A DNA stretch of 64,000 nt from an uncultured Flammeovirgaceae bacterium (GTDB taxonomy: Bacteria; Bacteroidota; Bacteroidia; Cytophagales; Cyclobacteriaceae), in contig CAKZYA010000002.1 of the NCBI GenBank assembly GCA_937883755.1, positions 1 to 64,000 of the forward strand. The letters are read 5' to 3'. This document shows, piece after piece, positions 47,263 through 58,649 of the stretch (position 1 is its first letter; every line of letters starts with the position of its first letter). The position numbers were made by a program, and so were the translations under genes. The notes beneath the pieces were generated by a model. That model did no database searches and was not told the origin of the DNA. It was given only the letters and a program-made list of their open reading frames with translations.

Positions 47263-47637
47263 CTATTTTTTAGGGCGTTTCGCACCATATTTTGATCTTC
47301 GTTGCAGACGTCCACTCACACCTGCTGTATCCAGTGCACCACGGATGATGTGGTAACGTACCCCCGGCAAATCTTTTACTCGACCACCCCGGATCAATAC
47401 AATTGAGTGCTCCTGAAGGTTATGACCCTCTCCAGGAATGTAAGCGTTTACTTCACGACCATTGGTCAACCGCACCCGAGCTACTTTCCGCATAGCTGAG
47501 TTTGGCTTCTTGGGCGTGGTAGTGTACACCCGGGTACAAACCCCTCGCCGCTGCGGACAAGAATCTAGGGCGGGCGACTTCGATTTTGAAGTCAATTCTT
47601 TTCTTCCTTTTCTTACTAACTGCTGTATGGTAGGCAT
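47263..47637 (-). CDS. rpsL: 30S ribosomal protein S12 (uS12)
   Basis: A 124-residue decoding-centre protein. [40 protein letters not shown] (the PNS loop), [20 protein letters not shown] and [15 protein letters not shown] are present. The lysine in KKPNSA and the lysine in GGRVKDLPG, positions where streptomycin-resistance changes occur in other species, are wild type. It is the first gene of rpsL-rpsG-fusA-rpsJ, with a consensus promoter upstream. Confidence 0.98.
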   Translation of the reverse strand: MPTIQQLVRKGRKELTSKSKSPALDSCPQRRGVCTRVYTTTPKKPNSAMRKVARVRLTNGREVNAYIPGEGHNLQEHSIVLIRGGRVKDLPGVRYHIIRGALDTAGVSGRLQRRSKYGAKRPKK

Positions 47638-47657
47638 TAAAATTTACTATTTTCTTA

Positions 47658-47679
47658 CACCTCGCTAAATTTTGAGGTG
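47658..47679 (-). promoter_or_regulatory. Hairpin at the start of the rpsL leader
   Basis: CACCTC at 47658-47663 and GAGGTG at 47674-47679 form a 6-bp stem with a 10-base loop immediately downstream of the -7 box, so it would lie at the very 5' end of the mRNA. It could stabilise the transcript or act as an operator. Confidence 0.4.
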
Positions 47680-47710
47680 CAAAGTTAGCCAAATAGACGG
47701 TTTATAACAA
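47680..47710 (-). promoter_or_regulatory. Promoter of rpsL-rpsG-fusA-rpsJ
   Basis: TTG (complement of 47708-47710), exactly 20 bases, then TAACTTTG (complement of 47680-47687) is a full Bacteroidota promoter. It is in the 94-bp spacer between DUF3467 and rpsL, 43 bases before the rpsL ATG. Confidence 0.78.
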
Positions 47711-47731
47711 AATATAATTTCAAAATAGTTC

Positions 47732-48061
47732 TCAGGCCTCCCCAATTGCCCCACCAAAGTTGATGGGGAACTTAGGGGTTTCATCTGATTGCTTGATTGC
47801 TCCGAAAGAGTTCTCAAATTTTTCGATGTTGTCTTGCAGGGCAAACAGCAACCGCTTGGCATGATCAGGAGTGATGATAATCCGGGATTTCACCTTGGCT
47901 TTAGGTGCCCCTGGCATCAGACGAATGAAGTCAATCACAAACTCGCTATTGGAGTGGGCAATTGTTGCCAGATTAGCGTATTGCCCCTCGGCGATTTCTT
48001 CCGAGAGTTCAATGCTAATCTGGTTTCGTTGCTGTTGCTCTTCCTTTTCTTCCTTTCCCAT
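47732..48061 (-). CDS. DUF3467 protein
   Basis: A 109-residue protein of the DUF3467 family, function unknown. The N-terminus is charged (MGKEEKEEQQQRNQISIEL), followed by GQYANLATIAHSNSEFVIDF, RLMPGAPKAKVKSRIIITPD and HAKRLLFALQDNIEKFENSF, which are family hallmarks. No signal peptide or membrane segment is present. The ATG is 2 bases after the rpoC stop, indicating cotranscription with RNA polymerase genes; this link is common in Bacteroidota. Its position hints at a transcription- or ribosome-associated role, but this is inference. Confidence 0.88.
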   Translation of the reverse strand: MGKEEKEEQQQRNQISIELSEEIAEGQYANLATIAHSNSEFVIDFIRLMPGAPKAKVKSRIIITPDHAKRLLFALQDNIEKFENSFGAIKQSDETPKFPINFGGAIGEA

Positions 48062-48063
48062 GA

Positions 48064-51000
48064 TCAGTTGGTTTCAACAGTACTGCTTGGCTCTTCTTCT
48101 ACTCTACTCTCACGAGAAGCCCGAAGTGCTTCGTACTCTTCTTTAGAGCCAACAATGATGTTCTTGTATTCCCGCATACCGGTTCCAGCCGGAATCAAGT
48201 GACCTACAATTACATTCTCCTTCAGACCGTTCAGGTTATCAGCCTTACCGCGAATAGAAGCTTCACTCAGTACTTTGGTAGTTTCTTGGAAAGAAGCTGC
48301 CGAAATGAAGCTTTCCGTACCTAACGATGCTTGGGTAATTCCCTGCAAGGTCGGTTTAGCTACGGCTGGTCGAGCATCCCTTACCTGAACTATCTTCTTA
48401 TCTTGACGCTTCAGAGATGAATTTTCGTCCCGAAGATCTCGATTAGAGATTGGTTGACCAGGTTTGAATTTCTCCGAATCGCCTGGTTCTTCTACGATTT
48501 TTACATCTAGAACTCTATCATTTTCTTCGCGGAACGAGAACTTATCAACTACCTGACGTTGCAAGAAGTTAGTATCCCCTTCGTCAGTAATCTCAACTTT
48601 TTGCATCATCTGACTTACAATCACCTCAATGTGCTTATCGTTGATTTTTACCCCTTGCAAACGGTATACTTCCTGAATCTCGTTCACCAAGTACTCCTGT
48701 ACCGCAGTTGGTCCTTTGATTGCTAAAATATCAGCGGGAGTAATCGCACCGTCAGATAGTGGCATACCCGCCCGCACAAAGTCATTGTCCTGAACCAGGA
48801 TATGCTTAGAAAGCGGAACCAGGTAACGCTTCTTGATACCGTCTTTAGACTCAATGAATATCTCACGATTACCTCGCTTAATACCACCGTAGGTCACCGC
48901 TCCGTTAATCTCACTAACCACGGCTGGGTTAGATGGATTACGAGCTTCAAATAGCTCCGTTACCCGAGGCAAACCACCTGTAATATCCCGCGACTTACTC
49001 ATCATCCGAGGAATCTTAGCGATTACTTGTCCAGCGCGAACCTTATCGCCGATATCTACTGCCAAGTGTGCTCCCACCGGGATGTTGTAGGCCTTACGCT
49101 CAAAGTCACTACCAGAAGGCTCAACGACGATAGCTGGGTTCTTCGTTTTATCCCGCGTTTCGGTAATTACCTTTTCTCGGTGTCCAGTTTGTTCATCGTA
49201 TTCTTCCTTGTAAGTAATACCCTGCTCGATATACTCAAAATCAATCTTTCCTTCAAACTCAGAAAGAATAACTGCATTATACGGATCCCAGTAGCAAAGC
49301 TCATCGCCTTTTTCTACTTTATCGCCTTCCTTCACTCGTAGGAAAGAACCGTAAGGAGCATTATTAGTTGAATATATTTTACCAGACTTCTCATCAACGA
49401 TCTTGATCTCACCCGAGCGTCCCATTACAACCGTTTTAGCCTCACCTTCATCGTCAGTGGTTTCTAAGTAACGAAGCTCTTCAAATTCAACCTTTCCACT
49501 GAATTTTGCTTTAATAGTTGCTTCTACCGCAATGTTAGAAGCCGTACCACCTACGTGGAAAGTACGAAGAGTCAGCTGAGTACCTGGCTCACCAATGGAC
49601 TGAGCAGCAATTACCCCAACAGATTCACCTCGCTGAACCATGTAACCTGTAGACAAGTTTCGTCCGTAGCACTTGGAACAGATACCACTCTTAGTTTCAC
49701 AAGTCAGTGGTGAGCGGATTTCCATTTCCTCTATACCTCTCTCATCAACAAGGGCAGCAAGCTCTTCGGTAATTTCGTCTCCTGAACTAATAAGTAGTTC
49801 ATCAGAAATAGGATCAAAAATATCATTTACAGCTACTCGCCCTAGTATACGCTCGGAAAGTGGTTCAACAATTTCTTCGTTATCTTTGAGTGCTGCTACT
49901 AGTAGCCCCCTTACTGTACCACAGTCTTCCTCCCGAATTACTACATCCTGGGCAACATCTACTAAACGACGAGTTAAGTATCCGGCATCTGCTGTTTTAA
50001 GAGCAGTATCAGCTAGACCTTTACGGGCACCATGGGTTGAGATAAAGTACTCAATTACATCTAACCCTTCTTTAAAGTTAGAAAGAATAGGGTTTTCAAT
50101 AATCTCACCGACTGAACCTTGTAGGTTTTTCTGAGGCTTAGCCATGAGCCCTCGCATACCACCTAGCTGGCGAATTTGCTCTCGGGAACCTCGCGCTCCA
50201 GAGTGCATCATCATATAGATAGAGTTAAAGCCTTGCTGATCGTCCTCCATCTTCTTCATCAAAGCATTAGTCAAACGTGAGTTCACCCGTGTCCAGACGT
50301 CAATTACTTGATTGTAACGCTCATTATCAGTGATAAGCCCCATGAAGTAGTTGTTTCGCACACCATCTACTTCTTCCTTCGCTCCTTCAATCAGATCCAA
50401 CTTATCGTTAGGGACGATAATATCATCTAGTCCGATAGAAAGACCACCTCGGTACGCCATCTGGAAGCCAAGCTCCTTAATATCATCCAAAAACTTGGCA
50501 GTAGAAGCAACGCCTGATATTTTGTACACCATGGCAATAATCTGCTGTAGTTTTTTCTTAGTCAACAGTTCATTCACATAGCCTACTTCTTCAGGCACTA
50601 GCTGGTTGAAAATTACCCGACCAGCCACAGTTTCTACCACCTGATCTACCAATTCGTTCTGCTCATTACGCACTTTAGTACGCACCTTAATATGAGCATG
50701 CTTGGAGATTTGCCGTTCGTTCAAAGCGATAATCACCTCCTCCGGGCTATAAAATGAAAGTCCTTCCCCAGCAATAGGTAATTTATCCGTATTCTTACGC
50801 CCCTTGGTCACGTAATACAAACCAAGTACCATATCCTGAGAAGGTACGGTGATTGGTGCTCCGTTGGCAGGGTTAAGAATGTTATGGCTAGACAGCATCA
50901 GCATAGATGCTTCCAGTACGGCTTCGTGCCCTAATGGTACGTGAACCGCCATCTGGTCACCGTCAAAGTCCGCGTTAAAGGCAGTACAAACCAGTGGGTG

Positions 51001-52389
51001 CAACTGAATCGCTTTTCCTTCAATCAGCTTAGGCTGAAATGCCTGAATACCCAGACGGTGCAGTGTAGGAGCCCGATTGAGTAGTACTGGGTGCCCTTTG
51101 AGCACATTTTCCAGAATATCCCAAACCACTGGATCTTTACGATCAACGATTTTCTTGGCTGATTTTACCGTTTTAACAATACCTCGTTCAATCAGCTTAC
51201 GAATGATAAATGGCTTGAAAAGTTCAGCTGCCATATCTTTCGGCAGACCGCATTCGTGCATTTTCAGTTCAGGACCAACTACAATCACTGAACGACCTGA
51301 GTAGTCAACCCGCTTACCAAGTAAGTTCTGACGGAATCGCCCTTGCTTACCCTTCAGCATATCACTGAGAGACTTTAGTGCCCGGTTCCCATCGGAACGA
51401 ACTGCATTTACTTTACGAGAATTATCAAATAGCGAGTCTACCGCTTCTTGTAACATTCGCTTTTCATTCCGCAGAATTACTTCGGGTGCTTTGATGTCAA
51501 TCAATCGCTTCAGACGGTTATTTCGGATAATTACCCGACGATATAAGTCGTTCAAATCGGAAGTAGCGAAACGCCCACCGTCCAATGGTACTAGCGGTCG
51601 TAATTCAGGCGGAATTACTGGTACCATTTTGATGACCATCCACTCGGGACGGTTCTCAATTCGGGTGCGGGCATCACGGAATGATTCTACTACTTTCAGT
51701 CGCTTTAGTGCTTCAGCTTTTCGCTGCTGAGAGGTATCAGTAGCCGCTTGGTGACGAAGGCTGTACGAAAGCTCATCTAGCTGAATACGGGCTAGTAGCA
51801 TTTCCAATGCCTCCGCACCCATTTTAGCAATGAACTTATTCGGATCAGTATCGTCCAGCTTTTGGTTATCCGCTGGAAGCTTATCGATAATGTCCAGATA
51901 TTCGTCTTCTGTTAGGTAATCTAGGTAGCTAATACCGTCTTCTTCTTTTACCCCAGCTTGAATAACTACGTATCGCTCGTAGTAGATAATCTGGTCAAGC
52001 TTCTTAGTAGAAAGACCAAGCAGATAGCCAATTTTGTTAGGTAAAGAACGGAAGTACCAGATGTGAGCCACCGGAACAACTAACTCAATATGCCCCATTC
52101 GCTCCCGTCGCACTTTCTTCTCAGTTACCTCTACCCCACAACGGTCGCAAATAATTCCTTTGTAGCGAATTCGCTTATATTTTCCGCAATGACATTCCCA
52201 ATCTTTTACCGGTCCGAAGATGCGCTCGCAGAACAAGCCGCCCATTTCGGGCTTATACGTCCGGTAATTGATGGTCTCGGGTTGCGTAACTTCTCCGTGA
52301 GAGCTTTCTAAAATAGACTCGGGAGAAGCAAGACTGATGGTTACCTTCGAGAAATCGTTAGTAAACTTCTTGTTTTTCTTGAATGCCAT
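48064..52389 (-). CDS. rpoC: RNA polymerase beta-prime subunit
   Basis: The 1441-residue largest RNA polymerase subunit. The N-terminal zinc ribbon is CHCGKYKR plus CDRCGVE, the catalytic magnesium site is [12 protein letters not shown] near residue 465, and the second zinc site is [13 protein letters not shown]. The trigger-loop region [16 protein letters not shown] is present. The C-terminus has the long extension usual in Bacteroidota. It follows rpoB after a 72-bp spacer containing a perfect hairpin, a larger gap than usual inside this operon. Confidence 0.99.
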   Translation of the reverse strand: MAFKKNKKFTNDFSKVTISLASPESILESSHGEVTQPETINYRTYKPEMGGLFCERIFGPVKDWECHCGKYKRIRYKGIICDRCGVEVTEKKVRRERMGHIELVVPVAHIWYFRSLPNKIGYLLGLSTKKLDQIIYYERYVVIQAGVKEEDGISYLDYLTEDEYLDIIDKLPADNQKLDDTDPNKFIAKMGAEALEMLLARIQLDELSYSLRHQAATDTSQQRKAEALKRLKVVESFRDARTRIENRPEWMVIKMVPVIPPELRPLVPLDGGRFATSDLNDLYRRVIIRNNRLKRLIDIKAPEVILRNEKRMLQEAVDSLFDNSRKVNAVRSDGNRALKSLSDMLKGKQGRFRQNLLGKRVDYSGRSVIVVGPELKMHECGLPKDMAAELFKPFIIRKLIERGIVKTVKSAKKIVDRKDPVVWDILENVLKGHPVLLNRAPTLHRLGIQAFQPKLIEGKAIQLHPLVCTAFNADFDGDQMAVHVPLGHEAVLEASMLMLSSHNILNPANGAPITVPSQDMVLGLYYVTKGRKNTDKLPIAGEGLSFYSPEEVIIALNERQISKHAHIKVRTKVRNEQNELVDQVVETVAGRVIFNQLVPEEVGYVNELLTKKKLQQIIAMVYKISGVASTAKFLDDIKELGFQMAYRGGLSIGLDDIIVPNDKLDLIEGAKEEVDGVRNNYFMGLITDNERYNQVIDVWTRVNSRLTNALMKKMEDDQQGFNSIYMMMHSGARGSREQIRQLGGMRGLMAKPQKNLQGSVGEIIENPILSNFKEGLDVIEYFISTHGARKGLADTALKTADAGYLTRRLVDVAQDVVIREEDCGTVRGLLVAALKDNEEIVEPLSERILGRVAVNDIFDPISDELLISSGDEITEELAALVDERGIEEMEIRSPLTCETKSGICSKCYGRNLSTGYMVQRGESVGVIAAQSIGEPGTQLTLRTFHVGGTASNIAVEATIKAKFSGKVEFEELRYLETTDDEGEAKTVVMGRSGEIKIVDEKSGKIYSTNNAPYGSFLRVKEGDKVEKGDELCYWDPYNAVILSEFEGKIDFEYIEQGITYKEEYDEQTGHREKVITETRDKTKNPAIVVEPSGSDFERKAYNIPVGAHLAVDIGDKVRAGQVIAKIPRMMSKSRDITGGLPRVTELFEARNPSNPAVVSEINGAVTYGGIKRGNREIFIESKDGIKKRYLVPLSKHILVQDNDFVRAGMPLSDGAITPADILAIKGPTAVQEYLVNEIQEVYRLQGVKINDKHIEVIVSQMMQKVEITDEGDTNFLQRQVVDKFSFREENDRVLDVKIVEEPGDSEKFKPGQPISNRDLRDENSSLKRQDKKIVQVRDARPAVAKPTLQGITQASLGTESFISAASFQETTKVLSEASIRGKADNLNGLKENVIVGHLIPAGTGMREYKNIIVGSKEEYEALRASRESRVEEEPSSTVETN

Positions 52390-52430
52390 ACTTTATATCA
52401 ATTGAAAATTGAAAGTGGATAATGGAAAAT

Positions 52431-52454
52431 GAGTGCCTACTAGGGTAGGCACTC
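52431..52454 (-). terminator. Perfect hairpin between rpoB and rpoC
   Basis: GAGTGCCTAC at 52431-52440 pairs with GTAGGCACTC at 52445-52454, a 10-bp perfect stem with a 4-base loop. On the minus strand it starts 8 bases after the rpoB stop and is followed by ATTTTCC, a short T-run. It may be a partial terminator setting the rpoB:rpoC ratio, or an RNA-processing site. Confidence 0.6.
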
Positions 52455-52461
52455 AGTATTT

Positions 52462-55400
52462 TTAGTCTAATGTAATTTCCAGTGCCAAGCCGCGTAGCTC
52501 GTGAACGAGTACGTTGAATGACTCCGGAATATTCGGACGAGGTAGATTTTCACCCTTCACGATAGCTTCGTAGGCTTTGGCTCGCCCTACTACATCGTCG
52601 GATTTTACTGTGAGGATTTCTTGTAGAACATTGGCTGCCCCGAAGGCTTCCAGTGCCCAAACCTCCATCTCACCAAAGCGCTGACCACCAAACTGTGCTT
52701 TACCACCCAGTGGTTGCTGTGTGATGAGCGAGTAGGGTCCGATAGAACGAGCGTGCATCTTGTCATCCACTAGGTGGCCTAACTTCAGCATGTAGATAAC
52801 TCCTACCGTTACTTTCTGGTCAAATTGCTCTCCGGTCCGGCCATCAAACAGATACGTTCGTCCGTAAGCGGGCAGCCCAGCTTCGTTCAACTCATTGGTT
52901 ACTTCCTCCATCGTGGCTCCGTCAAAGATCGGAGTGGCGTAACGCTTATTGAGTTTCAGTCCGGCCCAGCCGAGTACAGTTTCATAAATCTGCCCAATGT
53001 TCATTCGCGAAGGTACACCAAGTGGATTCAGTACGATATCCACTGGGGTTCCGTCAGCCTGGAAGGGCATATCTTCCTCCCGAACTATTCGAGCAACAAC
53101 CCCTTTGTTTCCGTGACGCCCCGCCATTTTATCTCCTACTTTCAGCTTACGCTTTTTGGCTACGTATACCTTCGCTAGTTGGACAATTCCGGCAGGTAGT
53201 TCATCACCTACTTCTAGTGTGAAGCGTTCCCGCTTGAAATGCGCAGTGATTTCATTACGCCGATTATTATAATTCTTCACCAACTCCCCTACCAGACGAT
53301 CAATTCGTTCGTCACCAGTCCAGTCATCAACGATAATATCAGCAATCAGGTTAGCTTCTTCAGGAACACTGTAAGAACTCTCATCACGGTAGATATTTTT
53401 GTCTGGGAAAAGGTTGTTCTCAATGTTCTGATGATTGAACTTCACACCCTTCGACATGATCTCGTCACCAAACTTATGTCGGATACCCTGAGAGTTTTTA
53501 CCGTCAAGCAAGGCAACCATCTTATTGATCATATCGCCTCGAACCGCTAACAGGTCATTCTTAAAGCGAGCTTTTAAGGTTTCCACTTCTTTACGGGCTT
53601 TTGCTCGCAGATCTTTATCTTTCTTCGGACGAGAGAAAAGCTTGGTATCAATTACTGTTCCGCGCAAGGATGGAGAAGCTCGCAAAGAAGCATCCTTCAC
53701 ATCACCGGCTTTATCTCCGAAGATTGCTCGCAAAAGCTTTTCTTCTGGCGTAGGATCCGTTTCGCCCTTAGGAGTAATCTTACCAATTAAAATATCTCCT
53801 TCCTTAACATCAGCACCGATGCGAATGATACCATTTTCATCCAGGTTCTTTACTGCATCTTCACTTACGTTCGGAATTTCTGAAGTAAGTTCTTCTTCAC
53901 CTCGCTTGGTGTCTCGCACTTCCAGTTCAAACTCTTCAATATGCACTGATGTAAATACATCATCGCGCACAACCCTTTCAGATATTACGATAGCATCCTC
54001 AAAGTTGTACCCTTGCCAAGGCATGAAGGCAACCAGTAGGTTTCTTCCTAGTGCTAACTCACCATTTTCAGTAGCAAAACCTTCGCATAGTACCTGCCCT
54101 TGAGTTACTCGCTGCCCTTTCAGCACAATTGGCTTAAGGTTCACGCAAGTATCCTGATTGGTACGACGGAACTTAATCAAGTCGTAAGTTTTCAGGTCAT
54201 CTCCGAAGTTGATCAGTCGCTCATCATCAGTAAGATCATATCTAACGATAATCTTCTTAGAATCTACGTAGTGAATCTCACCATCACCTTCAGCTACGAT
54301 TAGCGAACGAGAATCTTGAGCCACTCGCCCTTCCAGCCCAGTTCCTACAATGGGAGCCTGCGGCTTCAAAAGAGGTACCGCTTGACGCTGCATATTTGAA
54401 CCCATCAGCGCGCGGTTAGCATCATCATGCTCCAAGAACGGAATTAGCGAAGCCGCTACCGATACGATCTGATTAGGGGCAATGTCCATATAAGACAGAT
54501 CGGTCGGTCCAACTACTGGGAAGTCTCCCTCATAACGCGCTTTTACCGTATCATTCACAAACTTTCCGTCATTCTCAATCGGCGCATTTGCTTGGGCGAT
54601 GTTATGTGTATCTTCCTCTTCTGCTGTAAGGTAAACCACATCCTTGGTTACAATACCCTCGGCTACCTTACGGTAAGGCGTTTCAATAAAGCCCATTGTG
54701 TTCACTTTAGCGTGGACACAGAGCGAAGAAATCAAACCAATATTCGGCCCTTCCGGAGTTTCAATGGTACACAGGCGGCCGTAGTGCGTATAATGAACGT
54801 CCCGTACTTCAAAACCAGCTCGTTCTCGCGACAGACCGCCTGGCCCTAATGCCGACATCCTTCGTTTATGAGTTACCTCCGCCAGCGGGTTAGTTTGATC
54901 CATAAACTGGGAAAGCTGATTGGTTCCGAAGAAGGAGTTAATTACTGAAGACAGAGTTCGCGCGTTAATCAGGTCAACGGGCTTAAAGTCTTCATTGTCT
55001 CGCACGTTCATTCGCTCCTTGATGGTTCGCGCCATCCGGGCTAAACCTACGCCAAACTGACTATAAAGCTGTTCCCCTACAGTCCGAACCCGACGATTAC
55101 TCAGGTGGTCAATATCATCGACTACTGCTCGGGAGTTAATCAAACCAATCAGATACTTTACAATCTTGATGATATCTTCCTTAGTTAGCACCCGAATATC
55201 AGACTCAATCTGTAAATCTAGTTTCTTGTTGATTCGGTAGCGCCCTACTTCTCCTAAATCATAGCGTTTATCGCTAAAGAATAGGCTCTGGATAATATCG
55301 CGCGCTGTTTGTTCGTCGGGGGCTTCCGTATTACGAAGCTGACGGTAAATTTGCTCTACCGCTTCTTTTTCTGAGTTGGACGGATCTTTCTGAAGCGTAT

Positions 55401-56361
55401 TGTAGATGATGGAATAATCTGTCACATTCACATCCTCTCGGTGGAGAATGATAGAATCAGTTCCCGATTCCAGTATGGTATTGATATCCTCTTCTTGAAG
55501 CACAGAATCACGCTCTAACAGCACTTCATTGCGGTCAATAGAAACTACTTCACCGGTATCTTCATCTACGAAGTCTTCTGTCCAAGTACGGAGCACTCGA
55601 GCCGCTAGTTTTCGTCCGGTATGCTTCTTTAGATTTTTCTCATTAGCTTCAACTTCTTCAGAAAGCTCAAATAAGTTAAGGATATCTTTATCCAAACCGT
55701 AGCCAATCGCTCGTAGCAACGTAGTCACCGGAAACTTTTTCTTCCGATCAATATAGGCATACATGACGTTATTCACGTCTGTAGCAAACTCAATCCAAGA
55801 GCCTTTAAATGGGATAATCCGAGCCGAGTATAGCTTGGTTCCGTTGGTATGCTTGCTCTGGGCAAAGAATACTCCAGGTGAGCGGTGTAGCTGAGATACA
55901 ATGACTCGCTCCGCTCCGTTGATAATGAACGATCCTTTGGTGGTCATGTAGGGAATATTTCCCAAAAACACTTCCTGCTCTATTGTCTCAAAATCCTCAT
56001 TATCTTCATCGTTGCAGGATAGTCGGAGCTTTGCCTTAAGAGGAACCGAATAGGTCAATCCTCGGTCGATCGATTCATCTACTGAATATTTAGGCGGATC
56101 TATTACATAGTCAATAAACTCGAGAACAAAATTCTCTCGAGAATCAGTAATCGGAAAGTTTTCCGAAAACACTTTATACAACCCTTCATTTCTTCGCTGT
56201 TCTGCTGGCGTATCAATCTGCAGGAAATCCTGAAAAGACTGCAACTGCACATTAAGAAAATCGGGGTAATCTAGTACCTTTCCAATAGAAGCAAAGCTAA
56301 TACGGTTAGGGAAACCAGCCTTCAGGCTAGTATGGTTATTAGAATTGTTTACGTTAGCCAA
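52462..56361 (-). CDS. rpoB: RNA polymerase beta subunit
   Basis: The 1299-residue beta subunit. The rifampicin-binding region is [20 protein letters not shown] followed by [20 protein letters not shown], wild type in form. Other blocks are [19 protein letters not shown], the [11 protein letters not shown] segment, [15 protein letters not shown] and the C-terminal [20 protein letters not shown]. No ATG is available before [19 protein letters not shown], so the start is a TTG at 56361, unusual for such a highly expressed gene. A 159-bp spacer with two hairpins separates it from rplL. Confidence 0.98.
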   Translation of the reverse strand: MANVNNSNNHTSLKAGFPNRISFASIGKVLDYPDFLNVQLQSFQDFLQIDTPAEQRRNEGLYKVFSENFPITDSRENFVLEFIDYVIDPPKYSVDESIDRGLTYSVPLKAKLRLSCNDEDNEDFETIEQEVFLGNIPYMTTKGSFIINGAERVIVSQLHRSPGVFFAQSKHTNGTKLYSARIIPFKGSWIEFATDVNNVMYAYIDRKKKFPVTTLLRAIGYGLDKDILNLFELSEEVEANEKNLKKHTGRKLAARVLRTWTEDFVDEDTGEVVSIDRNEVLLERDSVLQEEDINTILESGTDSIILHREDVNVTDYSIIYNTLQKDPSNSEKEAVEQIYRQLRNTEAPDEQTARDIIQSLFFSDKRYDLGEVGRYRINKKLDLQIESDIRVLTKEDIIKIVKYLIGLINSRAVVDDIDHLSNRRVRTVGEQLYSQFGVGLARMARTIKERMNVRDNEDFKPVDLINARTLSSVINSFFGTNQLSQFMDQTNPLAEVTHKRRMSALGPGGLSRERAGFEVRDVHYTHYGRLCTIETPEGPNIGLISSLCVHAKVNTMGFIETPYRKVAEGIVTKDVVYLTAEEEDTHNIAQANAPIENDGKFVNDTVKARYEGDFPVVGPTDLSYMDIAPNQIVSVAASLIPFLEHDDANRALMGSNMQRQAVPLLKPQAPIVGTGLEGRVAQDSRSLIVAEGDGEIHYVDSKKIIVRYDLTDDERLINFGDDLKTYDLIKFRRTNQDTCVNLKPIVLKGQRVTQGQVLCEGFATENGELALGRNLLVAFMPWQGYNFEDAIVISERVVRDDVFTSVHIEEFELEVRDTKRGEEELTSEIPNVSEDAVKNLDENGIIRIGADVKEGDILIGKITPKGETDPTPEEKLLRAIFGDKAGDVKDASLRASPSLRGTVIDTKLFSRPKKDKDLRAKARKEVETLKARFKNDLLAVRGDMINKMVALLDGKNSQGIRHKFGDEIMSKGVKFNHQNIENNLFPDKNIYRDESSYSVPEEANLIADIIVDDWTGDERIDRLVGELVKNYNNRRNEITAHFKRERFTLEVGDELPAGIVQLAKVYVAKKRKLKVGDKMAGRHGNKGVVARIVREEDMPFQADGTPVDIVLNPLGVPSRMNIGQIYETVLGWAGLKLNKRYATPIFDGATMEEVTNELNEAGLPAYGRTYLFDGRTGEQFDQKVTVGVIYMLKLGHLVDDKMHARSIGPYSLITQQPLGGKAQFGGQRFGEMEVWALEAFGAANVLQEILTVKSDDVVGRAKAYEAIVKGENLPRPNIPESFNVLVHELRGLALEITLD

Positions 56362-56426
56362 AGCACTTCAATTTTTTGGGTGATAAGAATATTCAGAATA
56401 CTCTTCTGATAGCAATAAGGAAGTAA

Positions 56427-56480
56427 GTGGCAGTAAAGAAGGCCACAAATGGGAAAAGACCTGACTGTTTGGCCAGGCCT
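56427..56480 (-). promoter_or_regulatory. Two tandem hairpins in the rplL-rpoB spacer (attenuator-like)
   Basis: Hairpin A at 56457-56480 pairs AGACCTG with CAGGCCT (one mismatch) and is followed on the minus strand by TTTT. Hairpin B at 56427-56446 has a 5-bp GTGGC/GCCAC stem. E. coli has an attenuator and RNase III site at this place; here the same position carries hairpins of different sequence, so a similar role is inferred. Confidence 0.5.
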
Positions 56481-56520
56481 GGAATGCTAAAAATGAAATA
56501 TGGTAGTGGTATATTACTAA

Positions 56521-56901
56521 TTATTTGATTTCTACTTCAGCACCAGCTTCTTCTAGTTGCTTTTTCAAACCTTCAGCCTCATCTTTAGGCACACCTTGCT
56601 TTACTTCTTTAGGTGCACTGTCCACTAATTCTTTAGCGTCTTTTAAACCTAAACCAGTAAGTTCTTTAACAAGTTTCACAACTGCCAATTTAGATCCACC
56701 AGGTGCTTTAAGGATTACGTCAAACTCGGTTTTCTCTTCAGCACCATCGCCTTCTCCGCCGCCACCAGCTGGGGCTACGGCAACTGCAGCAGCTGCAGCA
56801 GGCTCTATACCATATTCTTCTTTCAGGATGTTCGCCAACTCGTTCACTTCCTTCACTGATAAGTTCACTAGTTGTTCTGCGAATTCTTTCAGATCTGCCA
56901 T
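56521..56901 (-). CDS. rplL: 50S ribosomal protein L7/L12 (bL12)
   Basis: A 126-residue stalk protein that recruits translation factors. The N-terminal dimerisation helices ([20 protein letters not shown]), the alanine/glycine-rich hinge ([15 protein letters not shown]) and the C-terminal factor-binding domain ([39 protein letters not shown]) are complete. It is 48 bases after rplJ. Confidence 0.98.
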   Translation of the reverse strand: MADLKEFAEQLVNLSVKEVNELANILKEEYGIEPAAAAAVAVAPAGGGGEGDGAEEKTEFDVILKAPGGSKLAVVKLVKELTGLGLKDAKELVDSAPKEVKQGVPKDEAEGLKKQLEEAGAEVEIK

Positions 56902-56949
56902 TTTAATTCAGAATTAATTAGTAAGTAATATTGTAATTGATTGTATTTT

Positions 56950-57486
56950 CTAGGACTCTTCGCGCTCCGAAAGCGTCTTGATGATACCCGCTAGTTTGTT
57001 TTTGCTACTTTGTAGAGCAGAGACAACGTTTTTAGCAGGAGATTGAAGTAACGTAATCACCTCACCTAAAAGTTCATCCTTAGACTTCAATGAACTTAGC
57101 ATATCCAAATGCTCCTCACCGACAAACAAGTCAGCGTCAATAGAAGCAGCTTTGAAGGCTGGCTTCTCGAGGTTGCTATTCTTCTTACGATACTCTTTAA
57201 TAATTTTCGCTGGGGCATTACTCACTTCAGCAGAAAACATAATACCCGATGTACCTTTCAACGCCTCATCAAACGGAGCATAATCAGTATCTAGTTGCTC
57301 CAATGCCTTGCGAATCAGAGTATTCTTAACGATCCTGTACTCGATTCCTCGCTGGAAGCACATGGAACGAAACTCATTGATTTGCTTAACAGACAGTCCG
57401 CCAGTATCGGCTACGTAGAAGTAACTGGTGTTACGAAGCTTCTCGGCAAGATCATCAATTAGTGCTCCTTTTTCTTCTTTCGTCAT
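56950..57486 (-). CDS. rplJ: 50S ribosomal protein L10 (uL10)
   Basis: A 178-residue protein that anchors the L7/L12 stalk to 23S rRNA. MTKEEKGALIDDLAEKLRNT, YRIVKNTLIRKALEQLDTDY and the C-terminal helix KNVVSALQSSKNKLAGIIKT, which binds L12 dimers, are visible. It begins 2 bases after rplA, leaving no room for the L10 leader used for autoregulation in E. coli. Confidence 0.97.
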   Translation of the reverse strand: MTKEEKGALIDDLAEKLRNTSYFYVADTGGLSVKQINEFRSMCFQRGIEYRIVKNTLIRKALEQLDTDYAPFDEALKGTSGIMFSAEVSNAPAKIIKEYRKKNSNLEKPAFKAASIDADLFVGEEHLDMLSSLKSKDELLGEVITLLQSPAKNVVSALQSSKNKLAGIIKTLSEREES

Positions 57487-57488
57487 AT

Positions 57489-58187
57489 CTATATACCTGG
57501 AACGGTGTTTTTATCTATTTGCACTCCTTTGCTCATGGTGCTAGATAGTGTAATATTCTTAAAGTATGTTCCTTTGGCGGAAGAAGGCTTCAAACGGTTG
57601 ATAGTTTGAATCACTTCAGTTGCGTTTGCCACTAGTTTTTCTGGATCAAAAGAGGCTTTTCCAATACTAGTGTGGATAATACCGAACTTATCTACTTTGA
57701 AGTCGATCTTACCTGCTTTCACATCCTGTACTGCTTTACCAATATCCATGGTTACAGTACCGGCTTTCGGGTTAGGCATCAAGCCTCGGGGACCTAATAC
57801 TCTACCTAGACGCCCTACTTTAGCCATTACAGTCGGCATAGTGATGATAACATCCACGTCAGTCCAACCTCCCTCTATTTTCTTAACATACTCGTCCAAG
57901 CCTACGTAATCGGCACCAGCTTCTTTTGCTTCTTCTTCTTTCTCAGGAGTACAAAGCACTAAAACTTTTACTTGTTTACCAGTACCGTGAGGCAGAGCGA
58001 CCACCCCCCGAACCATCTGATCGGCTTTCCGGGGATCAACTCCTAGGTTCACGTCTATATCTACCGAAGCATCAAACTTGGTAGTTGTTATATCTTTAAC
58101 AATATCAGTAGCTTCCTGAAGAGAGTAAGACTGAGCAAAGTCATACTTCTTCTGAGCATCCTGTTGTTTCTTTCCTAGCTTCGCCAT
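57489..58187 (-). CDS. rplA: 50S ribosomal protein L1 (uL1)
   Basis: A 232-residue protein of the mobile L1 stalk near the E site. [60 protein letters not shown] and the end [20 protein letters not shown] are typical. It follows rplK by 18 bases. Confidence 0.98.
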   Translation of the reverse strand: MAKLGKKQQDAQKKYDFAQSYSLQEATDIVKDITTTKFDASVDIDVNLGVDPRKADQMVRGVVALPHGTGKQVKVLVLCTPEKEEEAKEAGADYVGLDEYVKKIEGGWTDVDVIITMPTVMAKVGRLGRVLGPRGLMPNPKAGTVTMDIGKAVQDVKAGKIDFKVDKFGIIHTSIGKASFDPEKLVANATEVIQTINRLKPSSAKGTYFKNITLSSTMSKGVQIDKNTVPGI

Positions 58188-58205
58188 TTTATTAACTAAT
58201 TTGCG

Positions 58206-58649
58206 TTATTCTGCCCAAGGGGCTTTTCCAGTCACTCTAAGTCCCATACTACGGGCAGTTCCGGCTACCATCTTCATAGCTGACTCTACTTTAAAGGCAT
58301 TTAGGTCAGGCATTTTGGTTTCAGCAATTTCCTTTACTTGATCCCAAGTAACACTACCTACCTTAGCCCGGTTAGGTTCGGCTGAACCTTTCTTCAACTT
58401 GGCTGCTTGCATTAGCAAAGCCGCTGCGGGAGGAGTCTTGATAACAAAATCAAAAGACTTATCAGTGTAAATTGTTACCAATACTGGTAACAACTGCCCC
58501 GGTTTATCCTGAGTACGACCGTTAAATTGCTTACAGAACTCCATGATGTTCAACCCTTTACTACCCAAGGCTGGCCCTACGGGAGGCGATGGGTTTGCTT
58601 GCCCACCACGAATCTGTAACTTTAAGTATCCGCTTATTTCTTTAGCCAT
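58206..58649 (-). CDS. rplK: 50S ribosomal protein L11 (uL11)
   Basis: A 147-residue protein of the GTPase-associated centre, also needed for RelA-type stringent signalling. [58 protein letters not shown] and the end [18 protein letters not shown] are intact. It overlaps the nusG 3' end by 8 bases, indicating coupled translation. Confidence 0.98.
   Translation of the reverse strand: MAKEISGYLKLQIRGGQANPSPPVGPALGSKGLNIMEFCKQFNGRTQDKPGQLLPVLVTIYTDKSFDFVIKTPPAAALLMQAAKLKKGSAEPNRAKVGSVTWDQVKEIAETKMPDLNAFKVESAMKMVAGTARSMGLRVTGKAPWAE

Noticed and set aside
49673-50134. Open frame of 153 codons antisense to rpoC
   Set aside because: Serine-rich shadow of the rpoC coding sequence.
53525-54103. Open frame of 192 codons antisense to rpoB
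   Set aside because: Mirror of conserved rpoB codons; serine-rich shadow composition and no domain.
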